Under the pieces are notes generated by a model. It was not told the DNA's origin, did not search any database, and saw only the letters and a list, made by a program, of their open reading frames with translations. A DNA stretch of 64,000 bases, taken from contig NC_021683.1 of assembly GCF_000247815.1 (NCBI RefSeq), forward strand, positions 8,254,148-8,318,147. The letters are read 5' to 3'. Below are positions 11,901-26,900 of this stretch, piece by piece (the first letter of the stretch is position 1; the number at the start of each line of letters is the position of its first letter). Position numbers and translations under genes: made by a program. The DNA is from Ficedula albicollis (Eukaryota > Chordata > Aves > Passeriformes > Muscicapidae).

Positions 11901-14900
11901 CAGGAAAACTGAAGAGAACTGATTGTGTGTGTTGGCCAAATCCTGCAGGCGCAGCATCTGACACTTGCTGAACTCTGCACTCCAAAGCACCCGAGCACGC
12001 TTCAGAAAGAGATCAAAGCTCTGCCAGAAAGACCATCTATTCTTTCCTCCTCCCTTGCTGAAATCCAGCCAAGTGGGGAAGTGTTGGCTGACAAAGCCAA
12101 CTGTGAAGAGGAAGTGACAGAGAAAGCTAAATGCCAGCAATGAGGTTTAGTCAGAAAAAGTAAGAGTGATAACCCTGACTCAACTTCTCACAGGCCCCTT
12201 CACGACAACAAGCTTCTTTTAAAGGCTTATTGGCACTAAGTTTTGAGGCAATATAAACAAATTACTGGACACCTCAGAAACATGTTTATGACTTGCTGAT
12301 GCTTTAACTTATTTTCTTCATTTAACAAACGGATAAACTGCAGCTCACTATGATGACAGAGTCACCCCACAAAAACAAGTCAATGGTACAGGGCGTTGTC
12401 TCCAGCTAATGACAAATTCTCATTCTTTTAATATAAATCATGGATGTTTTAAGGGAAAATGTGTCCAAAAAGCCCCAACTTCAGCAAGGCACACTCACCA
12501 CACAGATGTTACCAAACTTGTCTGCTCCAGCCACAGTGTCGTAATCCAGGAGCGTTGCTGTGGTGACCCACCGGGGGTAAGTGTCATCGGCAAAGATAAT
12601 GAGCTGGTTCTCATTCCTTTTGTAACGCACCCAGATGAAACTCTCCTGAACGTCTGAGACAATCACTCTGTGTCCAATGGTTTGGATCCCACAGATGTAG
12701 TTGGCAATGTGCTTTTGAGAGAGAAAGGACAAAATCTGAGTGCTTTAAACAGGGAAGCATAACTCTATTCCAGCTAAACACTATTTCCACCTGTGAACTA
12801 CAGCTCACTCCCCACTTCCCATCATTTCCTCCAAAATTACCCCTCATTCTCCCATACTACAATCCCACTCTAAATACACCACCAATTCAGGGCAACCTAA
12901 GATGCACTGCGTGGAACTCACACCTTCCCTGTATGAGCACTATCTAGAGAACAAGTGCTGCTGGTGAGCCCATGATTGGAGTTGCCAGGACATCCCTACA
13001 AGCAGGCATTTCTTCCCTGTCTCCTCACTACATGGTCATACATGGTCATTGAAGGCCCAAGAAGGAAAGCTTCAATTTTTCATGCAAGTCATGTTTTAGG
13101 AAAAAAACAAACCAAAAAACCAGCTAACAAAACCACAGACACACAAAAAAATTTCCCTACAAGTTCCCAGTCTGTTAGCTTGCTGGAGTTCTTTTGTGCA
13201 GTAATGAGCTGCTGGCACAGGTTCTGCAGCTTGCACGAGAGAGGGAGGAGCAGGCAATTAAGAGTTAGAAAAATCACAATTTCTCTGAAAATCACAACTG
13301 CTGTGCAATTTCTTTTCCTGAAGTACCAGAGATGCTCAGCAAGAAGGACCATGTAGTTCAAGGAGAAAATTCCCCTTTTCAACATTCTAGGAATCTGATG
13401 AGATGGTCATATGCACCCTCCAGCTTCTGTCCCCCAGCTGCTGATCACCAAAACTAACAAAACATTTCCAGCAATTATCTTCTATCTCACTAAGACCTCT
13501 CACATTCGCAGCAGCCAAAGGAAAAGCCTGGGCAGACCCCTGCACATGGTCAATAACAGCTGCACTGAACTGGAACAAAAAGGAACTTGCAACACCACTG
13601 TCAGAACGGTGATAAGAAAATGGTGTGTGTGTGATGCAGAGGGGCAACACAACAGCCCAGTCTAGCCCAGCACTACTCTGTCTAGATGCACCCAGCAAGG
13701 CAAACACATAGCTCTGCTGATCAAATAAACAGACACACTTGGGCTGGAGGAGCAGCTAAACCCCATGTTTTCACTCCTGAGGCAAAGTATCACTCATTCC
13801 AAATTGACAGCTCTGGTCAGAACAGAAGGCAGTACCTTATTCTCACATTTCCGAAGCAGTTTCTTCTTGCCCAGGTCATACACACGCAGGAGCTTTCCAA
13901 CTCCAATTAAGACTCGGCCTTGGAATGGAGCAATGGCTGCAGGGACCTCCTCCACAGGGGTCTAGAGAGGGAAGAGGAAGATTGTGAAATCTTCATTAAG
14001 AAAGCTAACATTACATAAACCTTCAGGCCAGATTCAGCTAATGGTGTGGTTGAAATTCACTGGCCTGTACCAAGGCTTTCAATGTAAAAGGCTAATAACA
14101 ATCTTTTTCTACAGGAGAGGCAACAGGTCAGTCCTTTGCAGGCCTTTTGACAGCACCAGGTGTCACACATAGAGCTAAGAGAGCCATGGGCACCCACACA
14201 CAACACACTGCTGGCAGTGCATCTTACCTGAAGCACAGGATTGCTTTAACAACCACACATGGGCAGGCAGCAGAAGAAGACAAGGGTCTGGTTGCCTCAG
14301 TTCTTAGTTTTGGTTTACATCCAACAGAGGAACTTTGGACTTTACCTAAATCTACCCAGAATGTTTTTAAAGCAAGGCATGAATGTAATTCAGCCATATG
14401 ACAATGCCACCAAAGAAACTGTTAAATATGAACAACTACATTGTGTCTGTCCACAATTTCGGTAACTCAGACAGGGTTACTGTCTGAAAAATCTCTCACC
14501 ACTAATCAATCCAAAATGATCAGCCACAGCAGAGAAGGGGAACATGTAGAGAGCTTCCAATTACAGCATTCCTAGCTCGGCTGCACTGGCTAAAAGAAGT
14601 TTATTTCACAACTTCAGCTCTGTCAAGTTCCAGTGGGTGTTCAGTGGCACCAGAAAAGGCCGTGGTCCAGGACAGAACCCACTCACTACATCAGGACTCT
14701 AGGAAGTGAGTAAGCCACAACATTCCTTTCCATGTGCTCATCTGCTCAAATCTCAGCCATGCTGGAAGCATGTGGGAAGAGCAGTAATTTTTCTGCTGAA
14801 ACCTTTGCTGAAGCCCCTGAGACCTATCAAACAAGTCACTAATCATTTCTACACACAATCAAACAGCATCCAAGGAGGATGACAGCTCATCACAACAGCT

Positions 14901-17900
14901 GCACATGGTCAGCCAAGGACTGATAGTCTTAGCACCAGGGTTCAAGTGACCCAAGTATGAATTTGCTCTGTAAACAAGAGCTTAAGCAGCTCTCTGAACT
15001 CATATTCCAGAAAGCAAACAGAGCCATTTCCCTCTCCTCCCTATCAGGGGAATGAAAAACACTGCTCCTTTCCAATTTACCCAATTAGATGGGTAAAACT
15101 GGGACTTGTGAGATTTGTGTTCAATCCTCAGCTCTGCAAAAGATGTACCAGCTGATTCTGTATGAAGCAGCTAATTGCAAGTAAGAGCTACTCTGACACT
15201 CAGGCTGGAAGTGACCCCATTAATTCCCTTACCTTGTGCAGAAACTCCAGCTTCTCACCACTATTCACCAGCTTGTATGTGTAGACAAAACCCCCAGCAA
15301 CTGAGCGTGGGTTCAGAATCAGGTCCTTGGCAACTCCCACCAGCACGTACCACTCGTCCCCAGTGTTGGAGAACCTGCACACAGCCACGCTGGAAACGGC
15401 AGGACACACCAGGACATCAGTGTCATCACCACATTAACACTGCACACCTAGACTAGATTCCCTGACAGCACAACCTGCACCTGCCCAGAGAGCTTTCAGA
15501 GTCCAACCCTTCAACACTGACATTTCCTTTTAAGAAGTAATTTTTTCTTCTTGTAGAAGTGTTTAACACAGATTTGTACATTCTTCCACACTCTCCATAC
15601 GTGTTCCAGCTGTCACATATGCCCAACAGCATTTTATATTTTCACAATGCCCAGTGTTACTTCACACTTCCACAGGCTGGACACTGCCTAGTGATGTGCA
15701 AAACTCTACTAGAAGCTGTTTTTCCAAAGGCTGTTCCCATTGGGACATATACAATTAACTTTGCTCATCTTCCAACATTATTTCCTGCTCAGTAAATAGC
15801 TCAGACAGGTTGGAAATGGCAGGTCAGCCTTTTGAGTAACATGACTCCATCTGCTGAGGCACTTGCTATTCTTCATAGTTATTGTGTTGGTTTTCCCCCT
15901 AACACTTCCCTTTTCATTCAATCTATCCTCAGTTTATCTGGGTGAGAAGGAAAAGTGAGAGATAACAGCACATTTTCTTGTTACTAGCTCTCTTATCTGT
16001 CATTTACATCCCCATGTTGTTCTTTAGACACTGGGGCCCTGCAACTACATTTGGAGCTTTTAATGCCAAATACAGACAAGATCAGGGGTGGAAGTGAAGG
16101 AAAGGCAAGACAAATCACTTCTGGAATTTCAAGCCAGTCTCTTGATAACATGTTCCATCTGGATTTCAGCTCAGTAACAGATAAGCAAAAGGCAAAAACC
16201 ACCTAAGATTCATCACAAGCAGAGACTTTTGCTGCATCGGGCAATGCTTCTTACCTGAAAGCAGCTTCATTCTGCTCCAGCTGGACCAGATCTAATGTAT
16301 TTCCCTGGATGGGGTTCATCACTCTGATAACAGAGGCCCACTGACCATTCCCTGCCTTGGGAGCACCAAAGATGGACTCAGGAAGATTCTCATTCAGAAA
16401 GGCTGCAGCCATCTCTGCAGCCAGTTCCCTCTCATCCTCACCTGCAGCCTCCACCATTTCCTACGGCATTAAAGGACAGGAGAAAAGAAAAGCTCAGTGA
16501 TGTCCTTTCCCAGCATGCTGATGCTCTGCACAGAATACAACCTCCCTGTTTTGCCTAAGCCCAAGTATTCTGGGGCAAGGTACTGTCTGTGGAGACATAA
16601 AACCCATCAAGTCCCAAATCTCCTACCCCGAGTTTCTTCCCCAGGGAGAGTCTACAGCTCAGAGCACAGCACGACTGTATCAGCTCTGCCCTGCCCAAGG
16701 GACAGTTGTCTGGAGAGCTGTTTCTCCAAATCAACAACCCTGAGAAAAAAAAACAAACAACCCACTGAAATGGAAGCATCCTCAACCAACCACAGAAACC
16801 CCACAGAACGGGTGGGGGATCAGATGCTACACAAGCCAGACTGTTCTCCATTAGAGTGGTTCTTAAAACATACCCTAACAACACACAAAGGAAGGAACAC
16901 TGGGAAGTTGTGCATTCTGCTGAAATTTTTGTGTTAATGCAGATCTCCACTCCTCTTCCACCCCTGCATTCACACAGGGCAGAAAGCTTTGCAGGTAATA
17001 GCAGCTGGGAACTCATGAGCAGGGAGCATTTCCAGATGCAGAAGGCCCCCCTGGGGAAGAGATGGGTGTACCTGTCCCCCATTCCAATTACCTCAGCCAT
17101 TTGCTGCTTCCTCTGTGCCTTGGTGGCCTCAGTGTAAGCGTTGTGATCTGTCTCAATGATGATCAGGTTGTTGCTCTCTGGGTGAATGACAAATTTTCGG
17201 GGTGTGTACTGCAACGGGAAGGCAACCTGGTTGAAGACTGCTCCAAGCTTCTCCAGTGCCAAAATCCTGGGGGACAAAGATGAGACATGTTGAACACAGT
17301 GTAAAAACAGCTGTCCAAGAGAACAAAACTGGAGTAGAACTTCTCCTTTGTGAAACTGGCTAGTTGTAGAGAGGAGGAACACCTTTCTCACACCAGACAG
17401 CAACTAGCAATTAGCTCCAGAGAGCAGAGCACAACTAACATCCTAAAATAGGAGCCCATGGTGTGAGACAGGTGTATGCTGCAGCACGAGGTCTTTGAGG
17501 GCTCTTGCTGTCCCAGGGTGCATTCTGACTGGTGCTGACAAGTCTGTCCCAAGAGGAACAAAGAGCACATGGAAGAAGGAAAGTGCACGTTTGGGGAACA
17601 CATCATCTGAATCTAAATGTGACATTGACATATAATCAAATGCTCCTCAGAGGCACTTCAGTTAAAAAGAGTAAGAAAAACCCAATGCCAGCTCTTTCTT
17701 CCTGTGACTTGCCAGCTGAAATGCCAGTTCTTCTGGCATTTGGTGTCTAAAAACCACAAGTCTTTCCGGAAAGAATGGCTCCTTTAAAAGCAATGAATGC
17801 TGTAATATTTAATGAGGACAGATATGAAAAAAGTGTCTGTTCAAGTACGTACAGCACAGCATCTGAATTTGTGGTCCATTACTTTCATTTATCTTTTTAG

Positions 17901-20900
17901 TATCTCAGCTGAACTTTAAAAAAGGCAACAAACACATCCCTGTCATGCCCCTAGTTTCTGAAATCACGTGGTTCATTTCCTGCAAAGCAGCTAATTCAGA
18001 TCACAAACCACAAGATCCTGATACATAACAGGTCTACATTTATTAAAAGCCTCTCTCAGAATCAGAGAATTGAAGAATAACTTGAATTACACTTATTTTT
18101 AAAACCTACAAGATACAAATCTGAGAAGTACACCCCATTTCTTTTTGACAGCATAACTTTCCTTAAATTGTCTGTTTTCTGAAACCATCCAAGTGTTTCT
18201 ATCAAATCATTATTCATAATTAAAAAATCTTTTTGAAGTGAAGTCACTTTACCTCTTTCCTTTAGAATGTCAGGTGGAATTCACCACTACCTCACCTGCC
18301 TGGCATCCCAGCCTGGAAGCATTTGTGTTTTCCTTCTTGTGCTTACCTCAATGTGTTTGTGGAGATGGCCACAATGCCCTCAGGGCACTGCTCAGAAGCA
18401 AAACCAGATGCAAACTCCAGTGTCTCATAAGACAGGGGAGTCAGGTGGAAGCGTGACTGATAGGAATAACTAAGCCAGGAACGGCTTGACATGGCCAGCA
18501 CCTGGGAAAGACAGACAGCAAATTTATTAGGTCTGGAAATGGAGGCAAGCTCACTTTATGCAATAGGAATGGATGTACAGTGCCAACTCTTTCCCACTGC
18601 AAAAACTTGTGGACCCCACCCAGCCCAGAGCACACCTGAGGACACACTCCTTACTTTCAGCTTTCTCTGGAAAATTGCATATGGCATGAAAATGAACTCT
18701 AAAGCACTGTCAAGATGACAAATACTCCAATTAGGGTGCACTAAAACTATTACCTGTAAAAGTCAAGATCAACAATACTGTCATATTTCCTTTTTCTTTT
18801 TTTTAATAACTTGCTCTAACGGGAACAGGTATTTTAAAATAAATATTTACTGCTTCATCACAATTCAATGCTGTAGCACTCTTAAGTGAAATTTACTGCA
18901 AATCATCACTAGCCTAAATCAAATTATGAGAAACAAAGGAAGCAGATGGACTTCCAAACTTTTCAGCTTTATACATTTGGCTAAATGAGTTGCAGTGCAA
19001 CATTAGTTTCTGCCTGAGTGACAACAGCTGATCCCAAAGCAGAAAAGCACTTGGTTATTTTACAGGTATTCTTTGCTAGATTGCAAAGCTCCTCATCTCC
19101 AAGTTACAGCTGGCAGGAGCAAGTTGAAGAGATTCACCCAGTGTACCTTAACACTACAGTACAGCTCAAATCCCCAGATCCAGCCCCCTACGCTGATCAG
19201 CAATATTTCTCAACTCTGAAGGTGTCATCCAAAAATGAGTCAAGCAGGGGGTGGCTGATTTCCCCAGTGCCACATCAGAAGGGCTGGAAATGGCACTTCT
19301 GATGAAACATATTCTTCCTTCTATGCCAAATCTTGCAAATATTTTCCTTGAACCATATATGGCAGCTGTCCAGCCCTTGGCTGAGCTATTCTCAACATGC
19401 AAGGACACAACCATTCACTCCATCAAGCATTCAAGAGTTAGTTTTCTGCACAGAGCTCTCTCCACCTCTCTCTGCACTAAAGCAGGCAAGATGTGTCTCT
19501 AAGCCCAAGAACCAAGCACACTGTAAACACAGCCTATGGGTCAGATGAATCCTAGTTCAGAGAAGGCAGGGCAGCACTACACAGAGGTAAGGGGAATAAG
19601 AACAAGGCTGTTTGTGCCTGAGAGCCAGGCAGCTCCATAATGACATCATTCCACTTCCCACCCTTACCCAGAGGGTCTTGCTGTGCTGCAGGGATACTTC
19701 CCCACCCTGCCCACCCATAAGAAAACCTGGGATGCAGTGCCTGGGGAGTGGATGTGCACCCCTGCAAGAGCTGGCCTCCCTTACCGCCTCCTGGCCTTGC
19801 ATCCGGACACGGAAGAGTTTGACAGGCCGGGAGCCGAGGTACCTGGTCCTGGTATCAGAGAGATCTCCAGTGACAGGGTCCAGCACTGTCCGCAGCAGCA
19901 CACCGTTCTTGACAGCAGCAAAACAAAAACATCCAGGTTGAAGGTAAGAAGTAACTTGCCACATGCATAATTCAGAACAATTGAGAGAGGCAGTTTCTGA
20001 AGAATTAGCTGTTTGTTTTCCCAGCTGTCGGTACAACTCTCCCCTACAGCCACACTTTTAATAGCAAAGAAAGCACAGCTCCTGCACAGTCCTACAGTGC
20101 AGAAAAGGACCACCTCCAAAATAAAACAGACCAAAGACTTTAGTGTATCACATAAGCCATAAAAACCTGAGGGTGGATTCCAGATCCCCATCCCCCTTGG
20201 TACAAAGGATTTACCCAAAAGCTCATGTTCCTTAAAAAGAGTTTGCATTCTGGCATCAAACTTGAGGCATGTGGAAGAACCCGAAACTGTGATGATTGTT
20301 TTTACCACATGTTGAATTGTCAAAACAACATTTTTTGGTCAAAGATCAGATAATCTGTACTGGATGTAACAAAAAGCTGTGTAACAGCAAAGTTATTAGA
20401 ACAGAGCCTCTGCTTGTGGGCAGTTACTAGTTTGATACTCTGCCCTACAGGCAGTTTTTAATGAGCTGCTCAACATTTCACCCAGAAATATTTCTTAATA
20501 TACGTCTTCCTTCTTGAATGGGAAAAGCAGAGTGTCCTACATAAAAGCTGGGATAATACACTGTTAGATTAGAAAAAGTATGGAGAAATTCACACCTCTA
20601 CAAAGTCACACAGTGAATTAATTCCACAGTCTTGTTTGTCAAACACATTGTAACAAAGAGGGAAGTCAGGCTTTGTGTCGCACTGCATGATGACAGGGCT
20701 ACTTTAACAATCCACCTCTCAAGAAAAAGTTCCTCAGCAGGAACCCCTCACCTGCAGTCCAATGTTCAGGTACAGAAAGCCAATGGAGCCCCTCTCTCCC
20801 AGCTCATCCTGCTTCTCTGTGCCACCCATCTCCACGATGCACAGCGACTCGGGCTGTGCAGGCAGCGCCTGCAGGCTCAGGGGCTGTAAACAATCCTGGG

Positions 20901-23900
20901 GGAAACGGGACACAGGGATGATGCCAGTCAGCAAAGCTTGGCAAGACAGGATTCAAGCTCCAACTAAGGAGCTTAAAGATGCCCTTTTAGATCTCCAGAA
21001 AAAGGTATTCAGCACCGAAAATAAAAAAAAAAAATCACAACAGATGCTGGTTCTACACATTTTGGCAAGCAGGAGTGGTAGCAGCCTGGGCTTTAGAGAT
21101 GATAAACTGGATCCTTCCAAATTGTTCTAGCACCATTTGCTGCTATTTAGCATGGAGTGACCTGAGCAAAATTTAAGTTACTGCAACCAGCTTTGAACAC
21201 CTTGTCTGTTGCAGGTAGGTGAATGGTTAAGTTGGTTTGCTGCCAACTTGCTTCCAGAATGAGTCTGCTTTTAGTACAGGTACAAACAGGGAGATGAGAG
21301 GGGGAAATCCAATAAAAAACCAATCCAAAACAAAACAATATTAGAAAATTATTTTATGACTCATCAGCTTAACCTCCAGAGGCATAACTGATTCTCACTA
21401 AAACCAGGCTATCTGTTACAGGGAAGGATCAAGGGCTATGTTTCCTCCCAACCAGCAGAGAAAAGCCATGCAAGCTGCCCATTCCTGCTCATCCACCTGA
21501 ATATGGAAAGACAGTTTGGATGGACACAGTCCACCTCTGAAGGATCCTCCTGAACATTTCAAACTAATGAAAGGGCAAAAACAGTGCAGCTACTCACTGA
21601 AGGGTCAAGAGAAATAATTCTGACAGTGTTGTCCACCAGTCCAACAGCAAGGAACCGGGAACGCTGCTCCCCAGGGGGAACGTTGGCCAGGCTCATGCAA
21701 ACGACGTCGGCCGACATCTCCTTTCTCTCTGTGTACTCATTCAGCTGTCCTGACTGAGGAAGAAAAACATATGACTTTCTAATTAGATACTTTGTTTTTA
21801 AACAATGCTTTGGATTTGTTATATAAACAATATCACAATTTTTAAACAATTTATTTCAGCTACAGTTGAAAGAACCAGAAGAGCAAGAGTACAAATACAC
21901 AATTTTCAGTTTCAGTTATGAGCTTCAGAGACTTTAATTAGCCATTAAATTATCTCATACACAGACTAGATATGCAGGGCTTTGATCTATCCACTCTAGA
22001 AGAATGCTCTACTACTGAATCCTCTTGTGCAGGTCGGATGAAGGATCAATCCCTGGCATAACCCGTATCTCACTCTTCCAAACTCATTCACAACATTAAC
22101 ACACGTACCGGGTCCATCTCAAAGTAAACCAGCTCTCCTCCAGTCAGGGCTATCACTACTTGTCTTTGGTTCACAGCACATTTTACAATGGTTTTCTTCC
22201 CTGGTGTCTTCCACTCATTTACTCTCTTATCTGCTCGGATGTGCCGGATCCCATCTGGATAAACCTGAAGAAAAAAAAGGTCACATCAATTTTGTATTTA
22301 TCATTTCTTCACAACTCTCCTTTTACTGGTGGTTCTGACTCAGCAGAAGCCAAAGGCAAGAACTGCTCCTGGCAACCAGTGATCCATCAGGTATGCACCA
22401 GGCTGAACCAGCATGAAGATACTTGCCAACTGGGAGAATTGAATCTTTCAACCACAGCATGGAACTACTGAAGAAGATTAGGACCATTCTGAACTGGTCC
22501 AGTTTCACTTCACAAGATATAAAATGGGAAAGGCTGAATCAGCATTATTCTCTGCTAATCCGCATCTTTGGACATGTGTTGCACTAACTGCAGAAACCAC
22601 ATGTGTGCAGAAAGCCGAGAGTGACAGACATAGCAGACATGTCAGAAACAGCATTCCATTACCTGTACCAAAGCATCATCACCAAGAAGAGAGCAGGACA
22701 AGGTGGGTGTAGTACCCAGGAATCCAGAGTCAGTCACTTCTTCTACAGTCTCTCCGATAGACAACACCAGTGTGGCATTTACGAAGGACACAATAATGTA
22801 GGCATCAAATTCATCTGGTCAAGGGAGACAGGGGGGAAAAAAAGAGTGCTGATTTAATAAATGCAAGGCTTCCCAACACAATCAGCAGTCTGACAAATGT
22901 CTAGCAGTTACTCCTCAGCAGAATTCCTGTGATAATTACAGCTGCTGACAGTATTGCACAAGTTCGCTCTAGGACACGCTGTCCAAAAGCCAGCCCTGCC
23001 GGACTCCAAACAATGCAAGATGGAGCCAGGGATCAAACCACGATCCAGATCCACAGTCAATTCACAATACTCTGGATTCTGGCATGCAAGATTCTTGTAT
23101 ATTTTTTTCAAAGAATGCTCAAGTTCTCGAAGCCTTTAAGACAGTTATCCCCCCCTCACCCAAGGAGCTGAATCCAGATTTAACACCCAACAGAGTCAAA
23201 CAAAATACTCTGCTCCAAAAATTTGAATGTAAGGCATCTATCTGCAGAAACCACACCAGAGATGTTCCACACAACAGATTGCAGGACTGCAATCTCTATC
23301 TAGAAGCTACACAATAAAAGGCTGCAGAGAACAATTAGGGCGCATCACAGCAGAATTCAGGGTTAAACCTGCTCTACCCTCCTCCAGAAGCTCAAATGGC
23401 TTTCATTCACACTGTGAGAGTCCCCTGGGATAAGAAACAATTACATTTTTAAGATAGTTGCAATACTGTCATTTATCCCAACAGAAGTAAAGGTCAATGT
23501 TTGCTCTATTATCTCCAGTACTAGTTTCTCCCAAAGCAGACAGTGTGGGAGACTCCTGTAGCTTGGACATGAAGGAGCTATGCTAATCAAAATAATCTTA
23601 AGAGCTCAATTGGAAAAAGGGAAACTTTGTGGGAAATGAGGGTAGTAGGACTGGGTAAAGCAAATGCCCCAGTTCACTGATGTCTGCTTTCACTCTGCAG
23701 AAAGCAATAGTCTTAAGAGGGGAAGAGGACAATCTCATTAAAACAGAGTAACAAAGGCAACAGAAACAATGAAGTCTACCGGGAAATGGAGCCACGAGCC
23801 TTGGAAGAGAAATAAGATTGCCTCAGAGAAGCAACTCCACTTCTGCTGCTCTTGTCATGCAACTGCTATTTCTTAACAAGAAAATTTCTCATTTTAACCC

Positions 23901-26900
23901 AACTCAACCCAAAGCTTGGACTTGGGCACCACAGCGTATCTAGTGGAGTTGAGGATATAAGAGAGCTGTCAGTTTCTGTCCTTGAAAGGAGATTCTCCAT
24001 AATTTTAAATATGGAAGACATGGAGAAGTGGCTAATAACTTTAATAGAAAAAAAAAATAGAGTCGTCTCACTGGGATTGAAACAGGACGCCACAAAATAC
24101 GATGCAGTAGCTTAAAGAACCCGAGCTGGGTTAACCAAAACAAATGCTTCAAGAACTAATAATCCTTTTCTTATCCACCCTCTTTAGATGGAAGCATTGC
24201 CAAACCTGCTGTGTCACGTTTATAACAAAAAGTTCTTACATACAGTTGAAAATATGCAAGTAAAAAAATCTAAAACCCGATCATTCTTCTCTGCAACATC
24301 TGGTATACAGACCACAGCTCTGATCAAACTGAAGAGTTCTGTCTAACTAAAGCAATTGCAACAGAAGTCTGTTGCATGAATTCCGTTACTACTCTATTAA
24401 CTGGTCACTGCCTATAAATTCCAACAGCTCTAAAACCCTACAAACAGGAACCAGTCCGCTTGGGGGAATGAGAAAGCAAGAACTGAATCTGCAAAGAGAA
24501 ACCCATCAGTAACGCCAACTACTTGAACGCTTGGCTAAACAGCAGAATTCCTCCAACATTAACAGCAGATGATAAAAGTTCAGCAAGACACACTTACACA
24601 CTGCTTATTTTCTGCACTCAACAGCAGCTTCTCCTACAAACTTGCACAAGTTTTTCAACACCAGAAGTCTACAAGAATTCCTCGATGATGGAGTTTCCAG
24701 CAGCTCACAGGCTAAGCATTTGATTCATAAATATCCCATAGACAGGATGTTCTAAGAATTCCATTTCAAAGACCACTGTTGCTTTCCAAATTACTTCAGA
24801 GCTGCTGCCTTCCTCCCTGGGGGCTGTCAATTCTCATGATAAACCACTGTGTCCCAGCTGGAGGTTTAAGCATGTGATTTGGAACAGGACAAAGAACTCC
24901 CATCTGAAAACAAAACAGATTCCCTTAGTCCTACTCTAAAGGAAAACTCTTCCTACCTCTTAATACTTTTTAGCTCTTTCTTTCCATTGGCTTACATTTA
25001 TATTAGAGCATGCCTTTAAGTCTGTGTCAATAATGGTGACAAGTGCATTTCTGCTTGAAGTCTGTTTTGCTTAATGACTCTCTGCTGGAGCTTTTAAAAT
25101 AAAGGGTTTGATTTACCAGAATTAAGTCAGTGAATAAGACACATTCATCTAAGTTCGAACAATACAATTTTGGTTTAGAAAATATAGCAGCCTAGTTGAA
25201 AATAAGAGGACTAAATCCCTAGGGCACACTGAGAAGTGTTCTCAGTTGGAAAAAGAAAAGATCTACAGATTTTAATATGAAAAGATATCTACTTAGCTGT
25301 GCACAATCCTAAGCAAAACATCAGGCTCCACAGAGTTTTGAACATATAGACATCATTTTGTATGCAGACACAAGACTTCAGAGATGCTTATTACTGTTCT
25401 AATTGCACCAGTCAGCTCCTTTCAGTGAGTAACAGACATTTTAATGTCTCTGAAGAGCCACAGCTGGCCTCGTTGCACATGCATTACAAGTTTTCTGCAG
25501 CTTCATGCACACATCACAACCAGTTATGAAAACATGACATTTCAGTCCATGAACTCTACACTACTGTGCTTTTTATTATTAGTCATGGATTCAGTCGGAG
25601 TTACTCCATAAGAATTCCATTCTTATATGCCAGTCCAGTCCTGACAGTTTTCTCATGCCCTGTGGCATCTGAATTTGCACTGATACAAATGGACTCACCA
25701 CGAGCTCAGAGGAGTTTGGTGAGCAAACTGGGGAGCAGTGGCAGAGCTCAGGATCACTCTCAGTTAACAGGCTGAGGGGATGACAGCACATTTTCCTGGG
25801 CTTCTGTTTACTACTGCATGGCAACTCCGCAGTGCTTACGCACTGCACACTGCTCCTCCAGCAAGAGTGCCAGGTAGGGAGGGAATGCTGTCTCTTAGCT
25901 CTCAGCTCCCATCTGTCAACACAGCAGAGCACACACCTACACCCACAGATATTCAACTGGAATAGAGAGTTTGGTGCAAATCCTACCCACTACTGTCTCG
26001 CAGGCAGATGAATCCCATACCCACAGGACATTCCAATGCCAGCAATACCTACAAATCCTCCAAGCACACTTGATCTTTTTCTCTTGGAGGTCTGAACAAA
26101 GCAGCTGGGAGCCTAACCCTGGTCTGCAAGAGAGCTGAAAATACCCCTAAAACACACACATCCAATTTTAGCAAGAACTGACTGTCCCACAGAGACACAG
26201 TTGATTGTTTTGCTTCCCAAGGACTGCAAGACGGGGACCTGCTTTCTACTCCTCAGTTACTGAACTGCAAAGGCAACAATCTTCAGCTACACACCAGTTT
26301 CTATAATTTGTTTACTGAAGTGCTTAGCATAAATGTAGCCCCATGGTGTTGGGATTGTGTGGTTAACCTGTACAGTAGCCCCTAGCAGTAGGTACACACC
26401 TGTGGTGATCAGCACCTCCACCACCAGCCACCTGTGGAAGAAAAAAAAAGGCTTGGTATTTGTAGTGAGTATCACCACGTACCAGCCAAGGTTAGTATTT
26501 GCTCTGAAGACTGCAGACCTGGGTGCTTCTTACAGAGGCCTTGCAGCACACACACACTGCAACATTGAGGCAGAGCTGGGCAACCCCACACTGCCAATGG
26601 AGCCCTCAAGGGCATTTTAAAGAGCTTAGATACATGTCTGAAAAGGTTCTGAACTCTTTTTATTTAAAATCCACTAAAATAACTTCTGAATTCCTAGAGC
26701 TGGAATTTGGGGATCAGTTTCACAGAACTATAAACTGTATTCAGTGAGTAGCACAGCTTAACAGCTACAGATTCCAGCCTTTCTGAAATGATGGAGATGA
26801 CCATGCTGAAACCTGGGGAATTTGAAATGTGGAAAGAAGAAGAGGCAATGAGACTGGCCCGCCTCCTGCAGATCATCAATGGTCCTTCACCTCCTGAAAA

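Noticed and set aside
18840..18910. Two GTGATGA box C-like sequences in an SF3B3 intron
   Set aside because: No downstream box D at a suitable distance and no terminal stem.
26287..26478. Small minus-strand open frame in SF3B3 intron 11 with an acceptor-like and a donor-like site around 32 nt
   Set aside because: It would add residues absent from SF3B3 and no homologous sequence is known to me; the constitutive exons join in phase without it.
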